Shown here piece by piece: positions 47,732 to 59,627 of a stretch of 64,000 bases of DNA (position 1 is its first letter; every line of letters begins with the position of its first letter). Source of the stretch: Aegilops tauschii subsp. strangulata (Eukaryota > Streptophyta > Magnoliopsida > Poales > Poaceae); assembly GCF_002575655.3 (NCBI RefSeq), contig NC_053037.3, positions 569,324,880-569,388,879 of the forward strand, read 5' to 3'. The notes under the pieces are model-generated. The model had not been told where the DNA came from and made no database searches. It was given only the letters and a program-made list of their open reading frames with translations. The translations under genes and the position numbers were made by a program.

Positions 47732-48930
47732 TTAAGGTAAAATAGCATAAAACAATATAGACCCTGACTCTCCATTATGGAGAATAGAGATCATCCTATC
47801 TCCAATTCTTGCGCGGCGCTTCCTTTTGCTTCCAAGAACCTCCTTACGACTGTCCATACATTTTTTCCATTCTCTGATTAGCATGTCTCCACTTCTTCTA
47901 GAAATCCGGTCTGGACAGTTGAGATTTGTAGGATGACCTGGATATAAGTTCAAAACTTGAAGGCTGCCATTCTGATACATCAAATGAGGCACACAATCCT
48001 CTGGGATTCTCTGTTGAAAAACATAGTAATAACTCCATAGTTAGCATTGATGTACTAGTTTTAGAAGTATGCAAAAGATGCATGGATGTCGTAATAATAA
48101 GAAATCTTACCAGGGTATCTCCATGGTAGTTACCGTAGTTCAACACGTGCACTAGTGGCATGTATTGACCATAATGTTGAGGAGTTTGATTGTAGATATT
48201 GTAATTCTCAAGATCAGTACAAAATGCGACCAGATGATTTTTCTCCTGATAAGTTAACTCGGAGCCATCGGTGTAGTGGGTTTTGTCTACCATTTTCCGC
48301 ACATTTTTTGAACAATCAAAATAAGCTGTCAATGGAAATAAGTTGTCAACTATTTTGAAATAAACAATATAGATTAGTTAATAATTAACTATGTTTGAGA
48401 AACTCACATAGCGGTAGAACTGGAGGCGTATCAACAAGGACCCAAATGTCCATATTGTCTTGGTCGATGCCAGGATCACCAAGATCCATGGTGACAAGCA
48501 TACCCTCATCAAAACCATACATCTTGCAAAATGCTTCCCAATTTTTGCAACCAAAATGGGTTACGCTCTCAGCATTATATAGATTTACTTCAAAATCCAC
48601 ATCATGATGTGTCCTTAGTTGAATTTTCTTTGTTTCAAAATTTTCATGATCTTCAAAATCCATCCTCTCCAAGACATAGCGTCTTGCATGGCATGGGATA
48701 AACTATACTCGAATTGTAAAAGATGAAATTACACGTTGAAATAGTTGAAGTCATGCTTAATTATGCAAAAAACACTTGTCGTCGTTGCGTACCGTTTCAA
48801 CTTCGAAGGTCTCCTCGAGCTTAATGCTGAAGCGCCGATCATCGTCCAGGTGAGGCCTGTCGCACAGACCTCGACCGTCGTGGCACCAGTCGCACTCCCC
48901 CGGGAGACTTTCGTTGTCCGATGACAACAT
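47732..48930 (-). CDS. B3-domain-like protein, four exons, 308 aa, copy 1
   Basis: Exons read on the minus strand: 48930-48793, 48702-48408, 48325-48111 and 48010-47732. Donors are GTACGC, GTGAGT and GTAAGA; all acceptors end AG. The joined frame is open from ATG to TAA, and a TGA lies four codons before the ATG. Residues 11-30 hold a Cys-rich start (CDWCHDGRGLCDRPH). About 47-140 and 217-306 each resemble a B3 DNA-binding fold (HFGCKNWEAFCKMYGFDEG; GDRMISILHNGESGSILFYA). KRKRRAR at 278-284 could be a nuclear signal. B3 proteins are plant transcription factors. The gene lies wholly inside a CACTA element and opposite to the host retroelement's direction. Gene structure is well supported; the B3 assignment is by eye. 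Confidence 0.7.
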
Positions 48931-50560
48931 TTCGTATGTTCATAATTCAAAACTACATCATCTCTGTTGGGTCCAATAAGATAATCCACAGTGTGGTGAA
49001 AACACGCCCATCCAAATAGAATATGTGGTATGGGCTTTTTTAGTAGGTCATCCCACCAGATTAGGGTTTATCGATGACGAGCAACTGACATTAGTAATAA
49101 CTATGAGTAGATATCACACTTCTATATGAATAACACAAGAGGCAGTTGATCCTACTTAATTAAGTGCTAAGATACCCCGGCCCATGCATTAGTCGGAAGT
49201 GCCCCATATGTCCTATTTTTAGCAAAGTCATGCTAAAATTCACGGAAAATTTCAGCATGACCTTTGCTGAAAATAGGACATATGGAGTACCCGAATTTGC
49301 CGGAACGGAAGTTAATCGACATTCCGGCAAACTCAAGGGCCTCTCGGGGTACCTGCAAAATCATCACGACACGATGGTCGCAGACAAAACCCAACAAACT
49401 AGCAATTGATGGATCAACACGTAAAACATGTCCAATAAGAGCATATAATTCAACAACTCCACTGAAAATGAGAGCTGAAAGATGCAGGGAGCACAAACAG
49501 CTCAGAAAAAGGATGCAGGGAGCACAAAGAGCTACACTCTGAATCTTTTATCTATTTATACCTGTAAATTAGCACTCCGATGCTGGCCTTGACAAATGAT
49601 CCCACTATGTTGTTTGTTGGAATCTGCAAAATGATCCCACTATGTTGACAAATGATCCCACTATGTTGTTATACTTGAGAACACTGTAACAAAATCAAAA
49701 CGACAATAAACAATGGTCAAATACAGAAAAAGGAACAATTTATTTGTACTGTAAAAAAGGTTAGAGAGAAAAGTTAATGAGGATGAGTCACATAAACCAA
49801 TTCAGATCACTCCCTCCCCAACACTGGCAATGCTCACTAGATCTTTATAAACCTGGGTACTTGTTTGGGATAAAAATAATAGAAGGGATTTCAGGAAGGA
49901 GTTCAAAACATATAACATTGGAGGGTTAGATTCAATTTAACCTCTTGTACCTCCTGTACATGTGTGAATTAAGGAGTAGCAAGCACAGGAACAGCAAAAT
50001 TCAGAGATGACAGAAAATCAAGGCACAAATTACACAGAACCATGAAGCTAAAATATAACTATTTAAATCAAGGCACTGTTAGAAAAGACAACATAGTTCA
50101 GTAAAGTCATGAACATAAATACTGCAGAATTTAGAGACCACTTAGTACTGTAAATTCAGTTAGCAACAAGGCAGAGAAATTGCACTTAGATTTCAAAGAA
50201 AAATATGACTACTCCACACTGTAAATCATCAACATTGACACTGTAATAACTGTATACTCAACACTGTAAATAGACAGAACAGTTTTTTGCCACAAGTTGA
50301 ATCTGCAGATTATCACGAGGAGTGAAGCAATTTTGATTTACAAACATAGTTACTCCTACTACTTATCTGCGGTTGCCCATATCATAATTGCATCATGCTT
50401 GCTTATCTGAGACTGATACAAAAAGAGAAGAGCAGTTTTAAACAGAGCAGAAGAAGTACTAGTGCAGGAACGAATGTAAGGTTCAGAAAATCCATCACAG
50501 GAGCAAGAAGAAGAACAACAGTTTTACTAGCTTGCATGAACAAGTGGAGCAAATTGCTCA
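48931..50560. other. Upstream region of the B3-like gene; no other gene seen
   Basis: AT-rich stretch holding the fold-backs at 49205-49331 and a triplicated phrase (AATGATCCCACTATGTTG near 49594-49666). No promoter element could be assigned with confidence. Confidence 0.4.
49205..49331. other. Two adjacent fold-backs upstream of the B3-like gene, copy 1
   Basis: CATATGTCCTATTTTTAGCA (arm 49205-49234) pairs with arm 49254-49284 over about 30 bases around a 19-base loop. Next, TTTGCCGGAA (49296-49305) pairs with TTCCGGCAAA (49322-49331). The first stem is the size of a small-RNA precursor or a tiny MITE. Confidence 0.8.
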
Positions 50561-51010
50561 GAGGTGCTGCTGGAGATGCTGTCGGGGCGGCGGGCGCTGG
50601 AAAAGGAGGAAGGAGGAAGGAGGAGAGGTACTTGGGCGGGCGCGGCCGGTCGCCGGAGGGGTCGGGGTTGGGGTCGGGGTCGGCGGCGGCGGCGGCGTCG
50701 AAGGGATGGCTCGAGGGCGTCCGAGCTCGTCCGGGTCCTCGTAGTCGAAGAGGAAGACGGCGGCGGTCCTCCTGGACGCCTCGGTTGGTCGTGGGGAGGC
50801 CGGCGGCCACGTGCTTGGCTGGGCGGCGCGGGGGAGCTGCAGTTGTGGAGGGCGCGGGGGCGGCGGCGCGGGGGAGCTGCAGTGGTGGGGGGCACGGGGG
50901 CGCGGGGGCGACGGGGGTGGAGTCCGCCGGGGGTCGGGGCGGCGGCGTCGTGGGTCAGGTGAGCGCGCGGGTGGACTGGCGAGGGAGAGGGGAGGAATTA
51001 GCTAAGGGGG
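50561..51010. other. GC-rich block, no gene called, copy 1
   Basis: Very high GC, with overlapping long frames on both strands that are Arg/Gly/Pro-rich. It lies between the B3-like gene and the right subterminal repeats and might be a leader exon or promoter for that gene. No consistent splice path was found. Confidence 0.35.
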
Positions 51011-51202
51011 GAAACTTACTAATGGCGCACCTCGAAGCGGTGCGCCATTAGTAAATTTTTTTTATGTAGCAATGGCGCACGAGCCATAGGTGCGCCATAA
51101 GTAATTTTTTTTATTTTTTGTTGCATCTAATAAATTTTTTAGAAAATGAATATAAATATGAAACAGTAACAATTTTTTACAAAAACAGTAATAATTTGTG
51201 AC

Positions 51203-51905
51203 GGTGGAGCGGGCCGGGGAGGGTGTGGGGGCTCGTCGTCGGCGGCGGAGCGGGCCGGGGAGGGTGCGGGTGGTCGTCGGCGGCGGTGGAGCGGGCCGGG
51301 GAGGGTGCGGTGGGTCGTCGGCGGCGGTGGAGCAGGGGAGCTAGGGTGCGGGTGGTCGTCGGCGGCGGTGGAGCGGGCCGGGGAGGGTGCGGGCCGGGGG
51401 GTCGTCGGCGGTGGTGGAGCGGGCCGAGGAGGGTGCGGGGGGGGGGGGGGCGTCGGCGGTGGTGGAGCGGGCCGGGGAGGGTGCGGTGGGTCGTCGGCGG
51501 CGGTGGAGCAGGGGAGCTAGGGTGCGGGTGGTCGTCGGCGGCGGTGGAGCGGGCCGGGGAGGGTGCGGGCCGGGGGGTCGTCGGCGGCGGTGGAGCGGGC
51601 CGGGGAGGGTGCGGGGGGTCGTCGGCGGCGGTGGAGCGGGCCGGGAGGGTGCGCTGGGTCGTCGGCGGCTGTGGAGCAGGGGAGCTAGGGTGCGGTGGGT
51701 CGTCGGCGCCGGTGGAGTGGGGGAGGGTGCGGGGGGTCGTCGGCGGCGGTGGAGCGGGCCGGGGAGGGTGCGGTGGGTCGGCGGCGGCGGTGGAGCAGGG
51801 GAGCTAGGGTGCGGTGGGTCGTCGGCGGCGGTAGAGCGGGGGAGGGTGCGGGGGGTCGGCGGCGGCGCCCGGTGGAGCGGGGTAGAGGGTGCAGGGGGTC
51901 CTCGG
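51203..51905. repeat. GC-rich minisatellite, ~42-bp unit, copy 1
   Basis: GTGGAGCGGGCCGGGGAGGG followed by TCGTCGGCGGCG variants repeats about 16 times. Because the period is a multiple of three, every frame on both strands stays open (14-residue Gly/Arg or Pro repeats). These are not genes. Contains a 14-base G run. Confidence 0.9.
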
Positions 51906-52324
51906 GGGCGAGGGGGACCGGATCTGGCGAGGTGGGATAGCGATCGAGATGGAGGGGGATCGAGATCAAGTGTCCATGAAATATACACTAATGGCGCACT
52001 GCCCCTGGTGCGCCATTAGTAGTTTTGCAAAAAAGTAAAAAATAAAAAAAATATTGTAGTGGCGCACTATGCTGCTGGTGCGCCATTACTAGTTACAACT
52101 AGTAATGGCGCACTATGTCCTGGTGCGTCATTAGTATGTCTGGCAAAATAAAAAAATAAAAATTTGTTACTAATGGCGCACCGTGTGTCTGGTGCGCCAT
52201 TAGTGTATTTCACACTAATGGCGCACCAGCACATGGTGCGCCACTGCTACATAGCAATGGCGCACCACATGTCTGGTGCACCATGAGTGGCCATTCCATC
52301 TATAGCCCTTTTCCTAGTAGATCG

Positions 52325-54378
52325 GTAACTTTACTTGGAGCTATATTTTTATTCACCACATGATATGTGTTTTTCTTGGAGCGTCTTGTATGATTTGAGT
52401 CTTTGCTTTTTAGTTTACCAAAATCATCCTTTCTGTACACACCTTTTGAGAGAGACACACATGATTTGGAAATTATTAGAATACTCTATGTGCTTCACTT
52501 ATATCTTTTGAGTTATATAATTTTTGCTCTAGTACTTCACTTATTTCTTTTAGAGCACGGTGGTGGATTTGTTTTATAGAAACGATTGATCTCTCATGCT
52601 TCACTTAGATTATTTTGAGAGTCTTAAATAGCATGGTAATTTGCTTAAATAATCCTAATATGCTAGGTATTCAAGATTAGTAAAAACTTTGTTATGAGTG
52701 CATTGAATACTAAGAGAAGTTTGATGCTTGATGATTGTTTTGAGACATGGAGGTAGTGATATCAAAGTTGTGCTAGTTGAGTAGTTGTGAATTTGAAAAT
52801 ACTTGTGTTGAAGTTTGCAAGTCCCGTAGCATGCATGTATGGTAAACGTTATGTAACAAATTTGAAACATGAGGTGTTCTTTGAGTGTCCTCCTTATGAG
52901 TGGCGGTCGGGACGAGCGATGGTCTTTGCCTACCAATCTATCCCCCTAGGAGCATGCGCGTAGTGCTTGGTTTGTGATGATTTCTAGATTTTTGCAATAA
53001 GTATATGAGTTCTTTTTGACTAATGTTGAGTCCATGGATTATACGCACTCTCACCTTTCCACCATTGCTATCCTCTTCGGTACCATGCATTGCCCTTTCT
53101 CACATTGAGAGTTGGTGCAAACTTCGCCGGTGCATCCAAACCCCGTGATATGATACGCTCTTTCACACATAAGCCTCCTTATATCTTCCTCAAAACAACC
53201 ACCATACCTACCTATTATGGCATTTCCATAGCCATTCCGAGATATATTTCCATGCAACCTTCCACCGTTCCGTTTATCATGACACGTTCATCATTGTCAT
53301 ATTGCTTTGCATGACCATGTAGTTGACATCGTATTTGTGGCAAAGCCACCTTTCATAATTTTCATACATGTCACTCTTGGTTCATTGCATATCTCGGTAC
53401 ACCGCCGAAGGCATTCATATAGAGTCATACTTTGTTCTAGTATCGAGTTGTAATCATTGAGTTGTAAATAAATAGAAGTGTGATGATCATCATTTTCTAG
53501 AGCATTGTCCCAAGTGAGGAATATAAAAAAAAGAGAGAAAGGCCATAAAAAAAGGAAGGCCCAAAAAAATGAGAGAAAAAGAGAGAAGGGACAATGTTAC
53601 TATCCTTTTAACACACTTGTGCTTCGAAGTAGCACCATGATCTTCATGATAGAGAGTCTCTTGTTTTGTCACTTTCATATACTAGTGGGAATTTTTCATT
53701 ATAGAACTTGGCTTGTATATTCCAACAATGGGCCTCCTCAAGTGCCCTAGGTCTTCGTGAGCAAGCAAGTTGGATGCACACCCACTTAGTTTCTTTTGTT
53801 GAGCTTTCGTACATTTATAGCTCTGGTGCATCCGTTGCATGGCAATCCCTACTCCTTGCATTAACATCAATTGATGGCCATCTCCATAGCTTATTGATTA
53901 GCCTCGTTGATGTGAGACTTTCTCCTTTTTTGTCTTCTCCACATAACCCCCATCATTATATTCTATTCCACCCATAGTGCTATATCCATGGCTCACGCTC
54001 ATGTATTGCGTGAAGGTTGAAAGAGTTTGAGATTACTAAAGTATGAAACAATTGCTTGGCTTGTCATCGGGGTTGTGCATGATGGGAGCATTTTTGTGTG
54101 ACGAAAATGGAGCATGACTAAACTATATGATTTTGTAGGGATGAACTTTCTTTGGCCATGTTATTTTGAGAAAATATAATTGCTTAGTTAGTATGCTTGA
54201 ATTATTATTATTTTTATGTCAATATTGAACTGTTATCTTTAATCTTTCGGATCTGAATATTCATACCACAATTAAGAAGAATTACATTGAAATTATGCCA
54301 AGTAGCATTCCACATCAAAAATTCTGTTTTTATCATTTACCTACTCGATGACGAGCAGGAATTAAGCTTGGGGATGCT
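52325..54378 (+). other. Retroelement 3' interior with polypurine tract, unit 1
   Basis: No gene recognised. A purine-rich A/G stretch lies near 53520-53590, and AAGCTTGGGGATGC lies immediately before the LTR at 54379. It matches, in reverse, about 10.1-11.7 kb. Confidence 0.7.
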
Positions 54379-55935
54379 TGATACGTCTCCAACGTATCTA
54401 TAATTTTTGATTGCTCCATGCTATATTATCTTCTGTTTTGGACATTATTGGGCTTTATTATACACTTTTATATTATTTTTGAGACTAACCTATTAACCGG
54501 AGGCCCAGCCCAGAATTGCTGTTTTTTGCCTATTTCAGAGTTTCGCAGAAAAAGAATATCAAACGGAGTCCAAACGGAATGAAACCTTCGGGAACGTGAT
54601 TTTCGGAACGAGCGTGATCCAGAGGACTTGGACCCTACGTCAAGACATCAACCAGGAAGCCACGAGGTAGGGGGGCGCGCCTACCCCCCCCCCCCCCCCC
54701 CCCCAGGCGCGCCCTCCACCCTCGTGGGCCCCCTGTTGCTCCACCGACGTACTTCTTCCTCCTATATATACCTACGTACCCCCAAACTACGAGATACGGA
54801 GGCAGAAACCTAATTCCACCGCCGCAACCTTCTGTACCGGTGAGATCCCATCTTGGGGCCTGTTCCGGAGCTCCGCCGGAGGGGGCATCAATCACGGAGG
54901 GCTTCTACATCAACACCATAGCCACTCCGATGATGTGTGAGTAGTTTACCTCAGACCTTCGGGTCCATAGTTATTAGCTAGATGGCTTCTTCTCTCCTTT
55001 TGGATCTCAATACAATGTTCTCCCCCTCTCTCGTGGAGATCTATTCGATGTAATCTTCTTTTGCGGTGTGTTTGTTGAGACCGATGAATTGTGGGTTTAT
55101 GATCAAGTTTATCTATGAACAATATTTGAATATTCTCTGAATTCTTTGATGTATGATTGGTTATCTTTGCAAGTCTCTTCGAATTATCAGTTTGGTTTGG
55201 CCTACTAGATTGATCTTTCTTGCAATGGGAGAAGTGCTTAGCTTTGGGTTCAATCTTGCGGTGTCCTTTCCCAGTGACAGTAGGGGCAGCAAGGCACGTA
55301 TAGTATTGTTGCCATCGAGGATAACAAGATGGGGTTTATATAATATTGCATGAGTTTATCCCTCTACATCATGTCATCTTGCTTAAAGCGTTACTCTGTT
55401 CTTATGAACTTAATACTCTAGATGCATGCTGGATGGTGGTCGATGTGTGGAGTAATAGTAGTAGATGCAGGCAGAAGTCAGTCTAATTGTCTTGGACGTG
55501 ATGCCTATATACATGATCATACCTAGATATTCTCATAACTATGCTCAATTCTGTCAATTGCTCAACGGTAATTTGTTCACCCATCGTAAAATACATATGC
55601 TTTTGAGAGAAGCCACTAGTAAAACCTATGGCCCCGGGTCTATTTTCCATCATATTAATCTTCCAACACTTAGCTATTTCCTTTGCCCTTTTATTTTATC
55701 ATATCTATCATATCTATCAGATCTCACTCTCTTAAGTGACCGTGTAGGGATTGACAACCCCTTATCGCGTTGGTTGCGAGGATTTATTTGTTTGTGTAGG
55801 TGCGAGGGACTCGTGCGTGGCCTCCTACTGGATTGATACCTTGGTTCTCAAAAACTGAGGGAAATACTTAGGCTAGTTTGTTGCATCAACCTTTCCTCTT
55901 CAAGGGAAAACCAACGCAGTGCTCAAGAGGTAGCA
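54379..55935 (+). repeat. LTR 2, shared by both tandem units
   Basis: Same as LTR 1 but with 21 instead of 14 C in the homopolymer. It serves as the 3' LTR of unit 1 and the 5' LTR of unit 2, with no flanking duplication on either side. Confidence 0.9.
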
Positions 55936-55946
55936 AGAAGGATTTC

Positions 55947-55965
55947 TGGCGCCGTTGCCGGGGAG
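55947..55965 (+). other. Primer binding site, unit 2
   Basis: Same tRNA-Asp-type site as in unit 1. Confidence 0.85.
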
Positions 55966-56140
55966 TCTACGCAAAAGTCAACATACCAAGTACCTATCAC
56001 AAACCCTTATCTCCCGCATTACATTATTTGCCATTTGTCTCTCGTTTTCCTCTCCCCCACTTCACCCTTGCCGTTTTATTCGCCCTCTCTTTTCCCTTTT
56101 GCCTCCCTCTTTCTTTTTGCTCCGCGCACTTTCTGCCGTT

Positions 56141-56974
56141 ATGTCTGAAACTGGGGAAATTATTGTCGATAAAGATAATAATAATACCATGGAAAATTCT
56201 GATGCTCTTGCTAAAGAATCCCCTACCTTACATACAAAAAAAATCCGAATTGGTAGTGGTAACATTATTGGAAAAGGAGTTATCCATGATTTCTTTACTT
56301 GTGTCGGTGCTTTGCCTTCTATGGGTAGTTCTATTCTTCATAGAACTAGTAGCCTTGCGGACGCTATCGCCATTCTTGTAGTTGAACTTGAAAGACAATC
56401 TATGCACATGCATCCCTGCATACAGAGGATTTTCCTAGAATTTTCTAACATTGAGCATTCTTCTGTTAAGCGTGCCGCTACTATCTTTTTGGCTCATGAG
56501 TTCAGATTTATTATAAAAGAGGCCAAAGAAATCTTTGCGCATTATAGGGTGGATGCTGGACGTCCTCCCATAGAAACTATCTTATTTGATCAAGAGGAAA
56601 TAATGCGTTATCAATCTCTAGATTATGTTGCTTTTAATGAAAACCTTAGAAAAAAGGTTCCTACCAATATTCTAGTTGATAGAATTTCTGAACTTAATGA
56701 TGATTTGTCTATTCGAAATAATGAGCTAGGATATTCTCTTGAATATAGGCTCAGCAAGTTCTGTCAAAAGAATGCCTATAATGATGAATTGGTTGTGCAA
56801 TATGAAGGGCCGAAGGAGGAACCTATACCTCCTAATGTTGATCTTGGGGATTTTTGTCCCATTAAATTTAGCCCTTTTGTTTACTTTTGCTTGCCACAAA
56901 GAAAGCTTGCTGCCGAACGTAGAGAGTATGAAATGAGTTTTAATGATCTATCTTATTATTATGGCAGTACCTAG
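56141..56974 (+). CDS. Retroelement ORF of unknown function, 277 aa, unit 2
   Basis: Identical in sequence to the ORF at 45444-46277, so the two carry no independent evidence of selection. Starts MSETGEIIVDKDNNN, lies about 175 bases after the primer site, and is followed by the same GGGAGGCAACCCAATTTTA leader to the interior. No known retroelement enzyme domain. Possible roles are a Gag-like or accessory product used in trans with enzymes from an autonomous relative; this is inference. Confidence 0.7.
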   Translation: MSETGEIIVDKDNNNTMENSDALAKESPTLHTKKIRIGSGNIIGKGVIHDFFTCVGALPSMGSSILHRTSSLADAIAILVVELERQSMHMHPCIQRIFLEFSNIEHSSVKRAATIFLAHEFRFIIKEAKEIFAHYRVDAGRPPIETILFDQEEIMRYQSLDYVAFNENLRKKVPTNILVDRISELNDDLSIRNNELGYSLEYRLSKFCQKNAYNDELVVQYEGPKEEPIPPNVDLGDFCPIKFSPFVYFCLPQRKLAAERREYEMSFNDLSYYYGST

Positions 56975-58428
56975 ATCTATCCTTGCTTTTATGCCTAGCT
57001 AGGGGCGTTAAACGGTAGGCTTGTTGGGAGGCAACCCAATTTTATTTTTAGTTTTTTGCTTTTTGTTTCTATTTAGTAATAACTATTTGGTCTAGCCTCT
57101 GGTTAGATGTCTTTTTATGTTTTAATTAGTGTTTGTGCCAAGTTAAACCTATAGGATCTTCTTGGATGGTAGTTATTTGATCTTGCAGAAAATTCCAGAA
57201 ACTTTCTGTTCACGAAAACAATTGTTAAAAATCACCAGAACGTGATAAAATATTGATTCCAATTGCTGCTGATTAATAAACAAATTGTCTAGGTCGTACT
57301 ATTTTGGCTGAATTTTTGGAGTTCCAGAAGTTTGTGTTAGTTACAGATTACTACAGACTGTTCTGTTTTTGACAGATTCTGTTTTTCGTGTGTTGTTTGC
57401 TTATTTTTATGAATCTATGGCTAGTAAAATAGTTTATAAACCATAGAGAAGTTGGAATACAGTAGGTTTAACACAAATATAAATAAAGAATGAGTTCATT
57501 ACAGTACCTTGAAGTGGTCTTTTGTTTTCTTTCGCTAACGGAGCTCACGAGATTTTCTGCTGAGTTTTGTGTTGTGAAGTTTTCAAGTTTTGGGTAAAAG
57601 ATTTGATGGATTATGGAACAAGGATTGGCAGGAGCCTAAGCTTGGGGATGCCCATGGCACCCCCAAGATAATCTAAGGACACCCAAAAGCCAAAGCTTGA
57701 TGATGCCCCGGAAGGCATCCCCTCTTTCGTCTACTTCCATCGCACTACTAGAAAAAGGCTTACTAGTGGCGCACCAGTTTTGCCTACTAATGGCGCACTA
57801 CTGGTGCGCCACTAGCATCACGCCACTAGTAATTTTTACTAATGGCGCACCGCTGGTGCGCCATTAGTATCTGGTACTCTAATGGCGCACCGGGCAGTGC
57901 GCCATTAGTATAGGCCCCGGTGCGCCATTAGTATGCCTCCCAGTGGGCATGTGCTTTGCCATACTAATGGCGCACTGCTGGGTGATGCGCCATTAGTATC
58001 CTTTGGCATACTAATGGCGCACGTTTGGGTGATGCGCCATTAGTATGTATATTAGGGATTTTTTTCTTTTCTGATATTTGCACAGATTACAAAATATATT
58101 ATTGGACAGAATATAAACAACACCACACAGCAACAGCAGATTCATCGAATACAATAGAAGATTAGTCTCCGAATACAATTCATCATATTAGTCTCCGAAA
58201 TCAAAAGACCGAACAAAGATAGAACATTACAAGTCTCGAGACCGCGAGTAGCGAGTTTGTCGAAATTAATACTAATCCTAACAAGTCCTACTAATCATCA
58301 TCATACAACTTCTACTCGTTATTAATAACAAGTCATACGATCATCATCCTGATAGTCATCGAACCAACCCTACTTAATTGTTCTTAGCACATGATCATCA
58401 GTATTAGGCAGGACCTAAAATACCCTAT

Positions 58429-59627
58429 TTAAGGTAAAATAGCATAAAACAATATAGACCCTGACTCTCCATTATGGAGAATAGAGATCATCCTATCTCC
58501 AATTCTTGCGCGGCGCTTCCTTTTGCTTCCAAGAACGTCCTTACGACTGTCCATACATTTTTTCCATTCTCTGATTAGCATGTCTCCACTTCTTCTAGAA
58601 ATCCGGTCTGGACAGTTGAGATTTGTAGGATGACCTGGATATAAGTTCAAAACTTGAAGGCTGCCATTCTGATACATCAAATGAGGCACACAATCCTCTG
58701 GGATTCTCTGTTGAAAAACATAGTAATAACTCCATAGTTAGCATTGATGTACTAGTTTTAGAAGTATGCAAAAGATGCATGGATGTCGTAATAATAAGAA
58801 ATCTTACCAGGGTATCTCCATGGTAGTTACCGTAGTTCAACACGTGCACTAGTGGCATGTATTGACCATAATGTTGAGGAGTTTGATTGTAGATATTGTA
58901 ATTCTCAAGATCAGTACAAAATGCGACCAGATGATTTTTCTCCTGATAAGTTAACTCGGAGCCATCGGTGTAGTGGGTTTTGTCTACCATTTTCCGCACA
59001 TTTTTTGAACAATCAAAATAAGCTGTCAATGGAAATAAGTTGTCAACTATTTTGAAATAAACAATATAGATTAGTTAATAATTAACTATGTTTGAGAAAC
59101 TCACATAGCGGTAGAACTGGAGGCGTATCAACAAGGACCCAAATGTCCATATTGTCTTGGTCGATGCCAGGATCACCAAGATCCATGGTGACAAGCATAC
59201 CCTCATCAAAACCATACATCTTGCAAAATGCTTCCCAATTTTTGCAACCAAAATGGGTTACGCTCTCAGCATTATATAGATTTACTTCAAAATCCACATC
59301 ATGATGTGTCCTTAGTTGAATTTTCTTTGTTTCAAAATTTTCATGATCTTCAAAATCCATCCTCTCCAAGACATAGCGTCTTGCATGGCATGGGATAAAC
59401 TATACTCGAATTGTAAAAGATGAAATTACACGTTGAAATAGTTGAAGTCATGCTTAATTATGCAAAAAACACTTGTCGTCGTTGCGTACCGTTTCAACTT
59501 CGAAGGTCTCCTCGAGCTTAATGCTGAAGCGCCGATCATCGTCCAGGTGAGGCCTGTCGCACAGACCTCGACCGTCGTGGCACCAGTCGCACTCCCCCGG
59601 GAGACTTTCGTTGTCCGATGACAACAT
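58429..59627 (-). CDS. B3-domain-like protein, four exons, 308 aa, copy 2
   Basis: Exons: 59627-59490, 59399-59105, 59022-58808 and 58707-58429, with the same splice signals as copy 1. One base differs in the last exon (G at 58537, C at 47840), giving Asp instead of Glu at residue 273, next to the basic KRKRRAR stretch. Everything else in the coding exons appears identical. Either copy could be expressed. The neighbouring LTRs and the CACTA ends could supply promoters, but none is demonstrated. Confidence 0.7.

Larger units (their letters stand above)
47046..52320. mobile_element. CACTA-type transposon carrying a B3-like gene, copy 1 (5275 bp)
   Basis: The left end is CACTACTAGAAAAAGGCT and the right end is GCCCTTTTCCTAGTAG, whose reverse complement begins CTACTAGGAAAAGGGC. 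ATCG lies on both sides (47042-47045 and 52321-52324). The uninterrupted relative (near 11693, minus strand) reads CATCGGTAAC once, which confirms the insertion point. The last two bases of the right terminus deviate from the canonical TG. GGTGCGCCATTAGT motifs in both orientations fill both ends (47070-47350 and 51020-51110 plus 51985-52290). No transposase is present, so the element is non-autonomous. Confidence 0.88.
43689..54378 (+). mobile_element. LTR retrotransposon unit 1 (with nested CACTA), first of a tandem pair
   Basis: LTR, primer site, one ORF and 3' interior. It runs straight into a second LTR at 54379 that is followed by the same interior again. Unit length is 10,690 bp. No reverse transcriptase or integrase is present, so it is non-autonomous. 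Without the CACTA the interior is only about 3.8 kb. Its 3' half is homologous to the interior of the minus-strand element at 8408-15931, but its ORF is different. Confidence 0.9.

Noticed and set aside
50395..51051. Long frames on both strands (up to 218 codons) in GC-rich DNA, also at 61092-61748
   Set aside because: Composition-driven Arg/Gly/Pro strings overlapping on both strands, with no recognisable domain or splice support.
51223..52019. Repetitive ORFs of Gly/Arg or Pro in the minisatellite (also 61874-62714)
   Set aside because: Produced by a 42-bp repeat open in every frame; frames differ between the two copies because of a G-run change.
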